NCBI GenBank assembly: GCA_036257535.1
Contig: DATAFJ010000226.1
Span: 1 to 53,398 of the forward strand
Reading direction: 5' to 3'
DNA from: DATAEE01 sp036257535
Lineage (GTDB): Bacteria > Acidobacteriota > Vicinamibacteria > Vicinamibacterales > 2-12-FULL-66-21
DNA: 53,398 bases
The notes below the pieces were generated by a model. That model was not told where the DNA came from and ran no database searches. It saw only the letters and a program-made list of their open reading frames with translations. Positions 32,708 to 39,914 of the stretch are shown one piece after another. Made by a program: the position numbers and the translations under genes. Positions within the stretch are counted from its first letter, which is position 1. The number at the start of each line of letters is the position of its first letter.

Positions 32708-35566
32708 ATGATCTCCATCCTCGGGATCTCCGCCTTCTATCACGACTCGGCTGCGGCGCTCGTCATCGACGGTGAGATCGTGGCCGCGGCTCAGGAGGAG
32801 CGTTTCACCCGCGAGAAGTACGACGAGGAGTTTCCGCGCAACGCGATTCGCTCATGCCTCAGCCAGGCGGGGCTGCGCCCGGACCAGGTCGACTACGTCG
32901 CCTACTACGACAAGCCGTTCCTCAAGTTTCAGCGGCTCCTCGAGACCTACATGGGGTTTGCGCCGCGCGGCTACCGGGCATTCGCAACCGCAATGCCGGT
33001 ATGGCTGAACAAGAAGCTGCACCTGGCGCGCGCGATCTCGGACGGGCTCGACGGCACCTACCGCAAGAAGTTCATCTACACGGAGCATCACGAATCGCAC
33101 GCGGCGAGCGCGTTCTTTCCTTCGCCGTTCGAGGAGGCGGCGATCCTGACGCTCGACGGCGTCGGCGAATGGGCAACCGGCAGCCTCGGCTCCGGCCGTG
33201 GGAACCGCATCACGCTCACCCACGAACAGCGATTCCCGCATTCGCTTGGTCTGCTCTATTCCGCTTTCACGTACTACTGCGGCTTCAGCGTGAACAGCGG
33301 CGAATACAAGTTGATGGGCCTTGCACCTTACGGCACGCCGCGCTACGCCGACGTCATCACGAGCAAGCTCCTGGATCTGAAAGACGACGGATCGTTTCGG
33401 ATGGATCTCTCGTACTTCAATTACTGCCAGGGTCTGACGATGACGTCGCCGAAGTTTCACGAGCTCTTCGGCGGGCCTCCGCGAAAGGCCGACACCCTGC
33501 TCACGGAACGTGACATGGATCTCGCCGCCTCGATTCAGGTGGTCACCGAGGAGATCATGCTGCGATCCGCGCGCCGGGCGCACGAGGAGACAGGACTCAG
33601 AAAGCTGTGTCTCGCCGGCGGCGTCGCCCTCAACTGCGTCGCCAATGGTCGGGTTCTGCGCGAGGGACCGTTCGACGACATCTGGATCCAGCCGGCCGCA
33701 GGCGATGCTGGTGGCGCACTGGGCGCGGCGCTCTTCACGTGGCACCAGCTGCTCGACCAGCCGCGCACGCCGCGACGGAGCGATGCGCAACGCGGCTCGC
33801 TTCTCGGGCCCGAGTTTTCAGCCGGTGAGATTCAGACGTTTCTCGAATCGGTCGATGCCGAATACGAGCGCATCGACGACGAAGCCGCCCTTGTCGACGC
33901 GGTCGCCGGCGAGATCGCGCGCGGCGCTGCTGTCGGCTGGTTTCAGGGACGGATGGAGTTCGGTCCCCGCGCGCTCGGCAGCCGAAGCATCCTCGCCGAC
34001 CCTCGAAACCCCGACACCCAGACGACTCTCAACGTGAAGGTCAAGTTTCGCGAAGGGTTCCGACCGTTCGCGCCCGCAGTTCTTCGTGAGCAGACGCCTC
34101 GCTTCTTCGAGATGACGGAGGACGTTGACAGTCCCTACATGCTGCTGGTGACGCCGGTCGCCAGGCAGCATCGGACGACGCTGACGGATGACGACCGCGG
34201 CGCCACGGGAATCGCCAAGCTGCGCGTTGTCCGATCGGACATTCCTGCCGTGACGCATGTGGACTGTTCGGCGCGCGTCCAGACCGTCGATGCGGAGAGA
34301 CACGGAATCTACCGCAGGCTGCTCGAGGCGTTCTATCGGAAGACCGGTTGTCCCGTGCTGGTCAACACGAGCTTCAATCTCGGCTGGGATCCGATCGTGT
34401 GTACGCCCGAGGAGGCCTACAGAACCTTCATGGGCTGCGATCTCGACGTGCTGTGCATGGGACCGTTCGTCTTGCGCAAGCGTCGGCAGCGCGCGTGGGT
34501 GTCGAGTCAGGCAGGCGTGCCAGACTTCCTTGACGAGCTGCTTGCGTGTCCATGTGGCTCGGGACGGTCGTTGCGCCGCGTGGGCGGGGAGCTCGTGAGC
34601 GGCTGCGGCCATCGCTTTCCTGTTACCGACGGCATTCCGCAGCTGTTCTGGCCCCACAGCACGCTCGACGCGCCGACCGATGTCACTGAGCGCGTCAAGG
34701 CGTTCTACGAAGAGACGCCCTTCCCGAACTACGACGACCACGACTCCGTACGGTCGCTCATCGAGAAGGCGCGGCGAGGCGCCTACGCGCGCGACCTCGA
34801 CGCCGCGATTTCCTACAACTCGTCGGTGCTCGAAGTAGGCTGCGGGACCGGTCAGCTCACGAACTTCCTGGGAGTATCGTGCCGCCGGGTGATTGGCACG
34901 GACCTCTGTCTCAATTCGCTGCGGCTCGGCGACGACTTTCGACGCGCGCAGGGACTGTCGCGCGTGCGGTTCGTTCAGGCGAACCTGTTCCGCCTGCCGT
35001 TTCAACAGGGGGAGTTCGACGTCGTGCTCTGCAACGGTGTCCTGCACCACACGAGCGATCCACGGCTCGGGTTCAAGTTGCTGGCGCCGCTGGTCCGTCC
35101 CGGCGGACACATCGTCATCGGCCTGTACAACACGTACGGGCGGCTGATGACCGACGCGCGCCGACTGCTGTTCCGCGCCACTGGCGGCGCAGGGAAATGG
35201 ATCGATCCCTATCTCCGTTCCACACCGATGAGCGAAGGCAAGCGCAAAGCCTGGTTCGCGGACCAGTACATGCACCCTCACGAGTCGAAGCACACGATTG
35301 GCGAGGTCTTTCGCTGGTTCGATGAAGACGGAATCGAGTTCGTGCGCGGCGTGCCGTCGGTTACGGGCGAGGAGGGCGAGGGCCGCACGAAGCTCTTCGC
35401 GCGGACTGGGCGGGGCACCTCCTGGAGTCGTTTCCTCGTGCAGGCCCGCCAGATTGTCGGTGGCAGCCGCGAGGGAGGATTCTTCATCATGATCGGCCGG
35501 CGGCGTTCGGATGCAGAGATTCAAGAGAAGCCGAGGCCAAGCCGCGCCGCTGCGGCGGTGAGCTGA
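32708..35566 (+). CDS. Carbamoyltransferase fused to zinc-ribbon and SAM-methyltransferase domains
   Basis: The 952-residue protein has three parts. Residues 1 to about 600 are a NodU/CmcH-type carbamoyltransferase: ILGISAFYHDSAAALV, the metal-binding HHESH near 127-131, LTLDGVGEW, CLAGGVALNC, GRMEFGPRALGSRSIL and NTSFNLGWDP. Residues about 610-645 are a Trm112/UPF0434-like ribbon with CPCGS near 614, then GCGHRFPVTDGIPQL. Residues about 675-900 are a methyltransferase (VLEVGCGTGQLTNFLG near 707, VVLCNGVLHHTSD, VRPGGHIVIG). The chain is open throughout with no frameshift. It should both carbamoylate and methylate a sugar, using carbamoyl phosphate and SAM. SxtJ and DUF5989 genes follow. Confidence 0.88.
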   Translation: MISILGISAFYHDSAAALVIDGEIVAAAQEERFTREKYDEEFPRNAIRSCLSQAGLRPDQVDYVAYYDKPFLKFQRLLETYMGFAPRGYRAFATAMPVWLNKKLHLARAISDGLDGTYRKKFIYTEHHESHAASAFFPSPFEEAAILTLDGVGEWATGSLGSGRGNRITLTHEQRFPHSLGLLYSAFTYYCGFSVNSGEYKLMGLAPYGTPRYADVITSKLLDLKDDGSFRMDLSYFNYCQGLTMTSPKFHELFGGPPRKADTLLTERDMDLAASIQVVTEEIMLRSARRAHEETGLRKLCLAGGVALNCVANGRVLREGPFDDIWIQPAAGDAGGALGAALFTWHQLLDQPRTPRRSDAQRGSLLGPEFSAGEIQTFLESVDAEYERIDDEAALVDAVAGEIARGAAVGWFQGRMEFGPRALGSRSILADPRNPDTQTTLNVKVKFREGFRPFAPAVLREQTPRFFEMTEDVDSPYMLLVTPVARQHRTTLTDDDRGATGIAKLRVVRSDIPAVTHVDCSARVQTVDAERHGIYRRLLEAFYRKTGCPVLVNTSFNLGWDPIVCTPEEAYRTFMGCDLDVLCMGPFVLRKRRQRAWVSSQAGVPDFLDELLACPCGSGRSLRRVGGELVSGCGHRFPVTDGIPQLFWPHSTLDAPTDVTERVKAFYEETPFPNYDDHDSVRSLIEKARRGAYARDLDAAISYNSSVLEVGCGTGQLTNFLGVSCRRVIGTDLCLNSLRLGDDFRRAQGLSRVRFVQANLFRLPFQQGEFDVVLCNGVLHHTSDPRLGFKLLAPLVRPGGHIVIGLYNTYGRLMTDARRLLFRATGGAGKWIDPYLRSTPMSEGKRKAWFADQYMHPHESKHTIGEVFRWFDEDGIEFVRGVPSVTGEEGEGRTKLFARTGRGTSWSRFLVQARQIVGGSREGGFFIMIGRRRSDAEIQEKPRPSRAAAAVS

Positions 35567-35579
35567 CAACGACCACCCT

Positions 35580-35984
35580 ATGCTGATTCAGCCTGGATAC
35601 CGACCGAACGACCGGCAGCTCCGCTGGTTTGCGGGACTCTGGTTCCCTGCCATGTGCGCTGTGATCGGATCAGTCGTTCGCGCCGCCCGGCCCGACCTCG
35701 CGATCGCGATCTGGGCTGTCGGACTCGTGCTCGGCATGAGCGGGCTCGTGCGGCCGGCAATCGTACGGCCCGTGTACGCCGCGCTGATGTGGATCACCTT
35801 CCCGATTGCCTGGATCATGTCTCACGCGATCCTGGCACTCATGTACTTCTTGATCATCACGCCGGTTGCATTGGTCGCCCGGCTCTTCTACGATCCCATG
35901 GCGCGAACGTTCGATCGGCGGGCATCGTCGTACTGGGTGCTTCGCACGACGTCCGCGCCGTCGCGATACTTCCGCCAGTTCTGA
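35580..35984 (+). CDS. SxtJ-family small membrane protein
   Basis: The 134-residue protein has a short basic N-terminus (YRPNDRQLRWFAGLW) and three or four transmembrane helices, ending in a soluble tail (YDPMARTFDRRASSYW). It fits the SxtJ family, named from saxitoxin clusters and usually next to carbamoyltransferases, as here. Its function is unknown; it may help dock the carbamoyltransferase at the membrane (inference). It starts 13 bases after the fusion gene and is followed at 7 bases by the DUF5989 gene, so the three form one operon. Confidence 0.82.
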   Translation: MLIQPGYRPNDRQLRWFAGLWFPAMCAVIGSVVRAARPDLAIAIWAVGLVLGMSGLVRPAIVRPVYAALMWITFPIAWIMSHAILALMYFLIITPVALVARLFYDPMARTFDRRASSYWVLRTTSAPSRYFRQF

Positions 35985-35991
35985 GCTCGAC

Positions 35992-36201
35992 ATGGCCAAA
36001 CCGGGCAAGCCTCCATCGCCGAATGAGTTCGCCCGCGCCGCGGAAGGCGCGGCCGGCGGTTTCTTCAGCGAGTTCTGGTACTTCCTCCGCCACAACCGCC
36101 GCTGGTGGCTCACGCCGGTCATCCTCATGCTCCTCATCCTCGGCGTGCTGGTGGTGATCGGTGGATCGGGCGCGGCGCCGTTCATCTACACGTTGTTCTG
36201 A
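35992..36201 (+). CDS. DUF5989 family protein, single-helix membrane peptide
   Basis: This 69-residue protein has an amphipathic N-terminal region with EFWYFLRHNRRWWLTPV, then one transmembrane helix (MLLILGVLVVIGGSGAAP). The pattern matches DUF5989, which is typically encoded with SxtJ and carbamoyltransferase genes. The ATG at 35992 starts at the conserved part; a longer in-frame start at 35866 would overlap sxtJ. Its role is unknown. Confidence 0.8.
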   Translation: MAKPGKPPSPNEFARAAEGAAGGFFSEFWYFLRHNRRWWLTPVILMLLILGVLVVIGGSGAAPFIYTLF

Positions 36202-36209
36202 GAGTTCAT

Positions 36210-38243
36210 CTGCAGGGCGTCTTCGGCTCTTGGCTGGACCGCGCCACCAAAGCGGCTGTGGTCGTCTCGGCGCTCGCCGCGCTGATCTTCGAAACGATCC
36301 AGGCGGGACAATATCAAAAGGGCATACCGACGCTAGCCGCGGTATGCGCGCTCGCCGGATGGTTCGGCGGAAGACGGTGGCCCGAACGATCCGCAGGGGT
36401 GATTCTCGCAGCCGGATCGCTCGTCCCCATTGTCTGGATCGCAATTACCGGGCGCTTTGGCCTCTGGCTGCTTTCACCCTGGGTTGCCGCTCTGGTCGCG
36501 GCCGCGGCACCGACGTTCACGAGCTCCTGGCAGTATCCGCGGCCCTGGCGGATTCCGTTGATCGCGTGGGCGCTTGCCGTCGCGTTGACCTGGCCGATCG
36601 TGGCACTGCGAGAGCTCGACTGGACGCCATCGGTGCTCTGGACGGTGCCGTCGGTTTACAGCACGCTCGTCCACGCAATCCCGACCGCGGTCTGGATCGC
36701 AGAAGTCGCTCAGGTCCATCTGATGGGCCTCCTGTGGGTCGACTGGTTGTTCGGCCGGTTCGCCGGCGTCCAGAGCGCGGGCGTGCGTGCCTACGAACGG
36801 GCCATCGTGTGGCCTTCTGTCGTGGCGGCGATCGCCGGTGCAGCCATCGCGACGTACCAAGGGTTTTTCCAGCTCGGGTTCCTCACCAAGAGCCGTTGGG
36901 CGACGCTTGGCCGCGCCAGCGGTACGCTGGCCGATGCGAACACGTCAGGAACGCTTGCGGGGCTCTGGATAGCGATTCCGATCGGCCTTGCGCTGTCGAC
37001 GTCGTCGCGCCGGACTGCCGGGCTCCTGAGTCTGGGGTCAGCGATCCTGGCGCTCGGCGTGTGGGCGACCGGCTCGAGAACCGCCCTGCTGGGCGCCCTG
37101 ATCGCACTCGTGTCCGGCGTTCACTTGTCGATGACGAGGAACCCGTCGGCCGGCGCCAGGCGCGCCGCGATTGTTTCCGCGACTGTGTCGATCGCGATTG
37201 TTGGCACCCTGCTCGTGTGGCAGCCGCCAGCCACGGGGCCGCTCCGACGCATGAGGTCCCTGCTGCCGAATCTCTCCACGTCCACGCTCCGAAGCGCCGG
37301 GTGGGAGCTCTGGGCGAGAAACGGCTATGGCCTTGCGGCGATGGCCGCAATCCGGGACTCTCCCTGGCACGGCATCGGCGTCGGCACCTTCCACCTGCTT
37401 TCTCCTGCTTACGCGAAGGCGGCGACGGGCGCGCGTCTGCCCCATGACAATGCGCAGAACTGGTATCGCCATCAGCTTGCCGAGCTGGGAATTCTCGGAA
37501 GCGTCGGTTGGGCGGCCTGGGTCGCGGCGTTCGTCGGCTGCCTCGTGCGACGCCGGACGACAGTAGTGGATCGCACCAGATATCTGCCGGCCGTGTACGC
37601 GGTCATCGGCTTGGGCGCCGCATCGATGCTTGGCATGCCGGGCCAGAGTGTCCAGGTCGCGCTCGCTTTCTGGACCCTCGCTGTCTGGGTAATCTTGCTG
37701 CGGAAGTCTGACAGCCCGCAGTCAACAGACTCCGGCAACCGTAACGGCCGAAGTTCGTGGCCGCTGGCGGCAGCGCTCGGACTGGCCGCGACGCTGGCCG
37801 CCTCGACGCTCCTCGCGGGCATGAGAGACATGCGTCCTCCGTTTCGCGCCAAGGGGTTCGACCAGGGTTTCCGGTACGGCCTTCACCAGGCCATCCAGGG
37901 CACCGTTGGCACGACGCATACGACGGCGCACGCCGTCGACGTTCCGCGGGCCCCCACGAAATGGATGAAGCTGACCGTCTGGGTCGAGCATCCTGACGCC
38001 GATGAGCGGCCCGTCGCCGCACGCATCTGGCGCGACCGCGAGCTCATCGTCGACCACCGCTTTCCCCGCAGCGTCCCGCTTACGCGCTATGTCGCGGTTC
38101 CCGGCAACGATGAACGGTTTGTTTTCGAGGCGATGGTCGACAGGACGTTCAAGCCGACGTCCAAACCGCGTCCCGAAATTGGGCTGAACGTGTCCTGGGA
38201 ATTCCTCAACGAGCCGCCCGCTGGTTATCGCGGCGATCGATGA
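36210..38243 (+). CDS. O-antigen ligase/polymerase-like (Wzy_C) membrane protein
   Basis: The roughly 677-residue protein has about twelve transmembrane helices. Its large periplasmic loop contains the Wzy_C-type stretch WHGIGVGTFHLLSPAYA and LPHDNAQNWYRHQLAELGILG, with the conserved Arg/His pair region. Such proteins polymerise or ligate lipid-linked glycan on the outer face of the inner membrane. A soluble C-terminal domain of about 130 residues follows the last helix. The start is uncertain: no ATG exists in the right place. The CTG at 36210 is preceded by GAGAG; other choices are CTG 36198 (overlapping the DUF5989 stop), GTG 36258 or GTG 36105. Confidence 0.75.
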   Translation: MQGVFGSWLDRATKAAVVVSALAALIFETIQAGQYQKGIPTLAAVCALAGWFGGRRWPERSAGVILAAGSLVPIVWIAITGRFGLWLLSPWVAALVAAAAPTFTSSWQYPRPWRIPLIAWALAVALTWPIVALRELDWTPSVLWTVPSVYSTLVHAIPTAVWIAEVAQVHLMGLLWVDWLFGRFAGVQSAGVRAYERAIVWPSVVAAIAGAAIATYQGFFQLGFLTKSRWATLGRASGTLADANTSGTLAGLWIAIPIGLALSTSSRRTAGLLSLGSAILALGVWATGSRTALLGALIALVSGVHLSMTRNPSAGARRAAIVSATVSIAIVGTLLVWQPPATGPLRRMRSLLPNLSTSTLRSAGWELWARNGYGLAAMAAIRDSPWHGIGVGTFHLLSPAYAKAATGARLPHDNAQNWYRHQLAELGILGSVGWAAWVAAFVGCLVRRRTTVVDRTRYLPAVYAVIGLGAASMLGMPGQSVQVALAFWTLAVWVILLRKSDSPQSTDSGNRNGRSSWPLAAALGLAATLAASTLLAGMRDMRPPFRAKGFDQGFRYGLHQAIQGTVGTTHTTAHAVDVPRAPTKWMKLTVWVEHPDADERPVAARIWRDRELIVDHRFPRSVPLTRYVAVPGNDERFVFEAMVDRTFKPTSKPRPEIGLNVSWEFLNEPPAGYRGDR

Positions 38244-38247
38244 AGAT

Positions 38248-38877
38248 ATGATTCGCGGCATGGAGTCGGCAGGCGAAGCGACCCGGGGTGAAGCCTACGC
38301 CGAGAGGCTGATTCGCCTGCAGACGTCGTGGTGGAAGCGGTGGCTGGACGTTCAGGCGCCGTACCGCTGGAACATCCGGCGGCTCAGTCCCGGCTTCGTG
38401 CTGGACATTGGTTGCGGAATTGGTCGAAACCTCCATCATCTCGGTGGGCACGGAGTCGGTATCGACACGAACGAGCACTGCGTCCGCGCGGCCAGGGCGC
38501 GGGGCCTGACCGCGTTCACGCCTGACGAATTCCGCGGTGTCGCGGAGTACAACCGTCCGAACCGTTTCGACTCGATCTTGCTTGCACATGTCGCTGAGCA
38601 CATGACCGAGGATCAGGTCGTCGGGCTTCTGCTTGAGTACGAAGCGCTGCTCCGCCCCGACGGGCGGCTCATCCTGATCGCGCCTCAGGAAGCGGGGTTC
38701 AGAAGCGACCCGACGCATGTTCAGCTGATGGATTTCCCGTCCCTCGCCCGCATCTCAGACCGGCTCGGGTACCAACCGGAACGCGCGTGCTCGTTTCCCT
38801 TCCCCCGCTGGGCAGGCCGGCTGTTTACCTACAACGAATTCGTCTCCGTGAGCAGGAAACCGTCGCCGCGGCCGTGA
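38248..38877 (+). CDS. Class I SAM-dependent methyltransferase
   Basis: The 209-residue protein has motif I VLDIGCGIGRNLHHLG, GVGIDTNEHCVRAARARG (acidic position 2), FDSILLAHVAEHM and LLRPDGRLILIAPQEAG. It is a small Methyltransf_11/23-type enzyme, likely acting on a sugar of the surface glycan. It starts four bases after the O-antigen ligase-like stop and its stop overlaps the next glycosyltransferase start as GTGA, so it sits in the same operon. Confidence 0.82.
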   Translation: MIRGMESAGEATRGEAYAERLIRLQTSWWKRWLDVQAPYRWNIRRLSPGFVLDIGCGIGRNLHHLGGHGVGIDTNEHCVRAARARGLTAFTPDEFRGVAEYNRPNRFDSILLAHVAEHMTEDQVVGLLLEYEALLRPDGRLILIAPQEAGFRSDPTHVQLMDFPSLARISDRLGYQPERACSFPFPRWAGRLFTYNEFVSVSRKPSPRP

Positions 38878-39914
38878 GCCACCCCGACCTGTCCAAGCCT
38901 CTCGTCAGCGCCATTGTGGTGAACTGGAACGGCGGCGCGATGCTGCAAGATGCGCTCGCTTCGCTTTTCGCACAGACGTGGCCCGCCCTCGAGGTCGTCG
39001 TCGTCGACAATGGCTCCACGGACAGCTCGGTGGAGCAGGCCGAACGCGCCTTCGGCGACAGGCTCCTCGTCATCCGCAACGCGAAGAACGAAGGGTTTGC
39101 GCGCGGCAACAACATCGGCTTCCAGGCGGCGAAAGGAGAATGGCTCTTTCTGCTGAATTCCGACGCCGTCTGCGAGCCGGACGCGATCGAGGAGCTGATG
39201 CGGTTCGTCGCGGAGAAACACGACGTGGGCCAGCTGGCCTGCCGCGTCGTCCGCGCCCACCAGCCGAACATTTTCGATTCCGCGGGCCTGCTCCTCTATC
39301 CGGATGGCATATCGCGCCCGCGCGGCTGGGAGGAAAAGGATCTGGGCCAGTACGATCGCGCCGAAGAGGTGATGGCGCCGCACGGGTGCGCCTGTGCGCT
39401 TCGCAGGACCATGCTCGATCGGATCGGCGGATTCGACGAAGACTTCTTCTGTTATCTGGAAGATATGGACCTGGGTGTTCGGGGACAGCTCGCCGGCTGG
39501 AAGTGCTGGTACGTTCCTACGGCGCGCGTACGCCACAGGAAGTCGGCAACCGCCGGCAACTATTCGGTCTTCAAAGCCTTCCACGTCGAACGCAACCGCC
39601 TGTATTGCCTCTGGAAGTGGATGCCGCGGTTTCTCGTGTTCGTCGCCCCGCTCTTTACGCTGAACCGCTACGCCATGCAGGGCTACGCGGCGCACACGCA
39701 TCAGGGGCTGTCTGCTGAATTCGTGAAGGAATACTCGCTGGCGCGGCTCTTCCTGGTGCTGATCCACGCCCGGCTGGCCGCGCTGCGCCGGCTGCCCCGC
39801 ATGCTGGCGAAGCGAAGGCAGATCCGCAGCACGCGCACCCTCAGCGTCAGGGAGTGGTACGGACTCATTTCGCGGTTCAAACTCGACGCTATCGAGCTCG
39901 CATTGAAGTACTGA
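38874..39914 (+). CDS. GT2-family glycosyltransferase, rhamnosyltransferase-like
   Basis: The 346-residue protein has a GT-A fold: VSAIVVNWNGG at the first strand, VVVVDNGSTDSS, NEGFARGNNIGF, the donor-binding LLNSDAVCEPDA and the catalytic-base region GGFDEDFFCYLEDMDLG. These motifs match GT2 rhamnosyl- and mannosyl-transferases of O-antigen clusters. Two hydrophobic stretches at the C-terminal side suggest membrane association. The GTG at 38874 overlaps the methyltransferase stop. The last 26 bases overlap the 3' end of the convergent PA14 gene. Confidence 0.88.
   Translation: MSHPDLSKPLVSAIVVNWNGGAMLQDALASLFAQTWPALEVVVVDNGSTDSSVEQAERAFGDRLLVIRNAKNEGFARGNNIGFQAAKGEWLFLLNSDAVCEPDAIEELMRFVAEKHDVGQLACRVVRAHQPNIFDSAGLLLYPDGISRPRGWEEKDLGQYDRAEEVMAPHGCACALRRTMLDRIGGFDEDFFCYLEDMDLGVRGQLAGWKCWYVPTARVRHRKSATAGNYSVFKAFHVERNRLYCLWKWMPRFLVFVAPLFTLNRYAMQGYAAHTHQGLSAEFVKEYSLARLFLVLIHARLAALRRLPRMLAKRRQIRSTRTLSVREWYGLISRFKLDAIELALKY

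Noticed and set aside
33818..35569. 583-codon minus-strand frame over the carbamoyltransferase fusion
   Set aside because: Low-complexity Arg/His/Val-rich shadow; the plus strand has full catalytic motifs.
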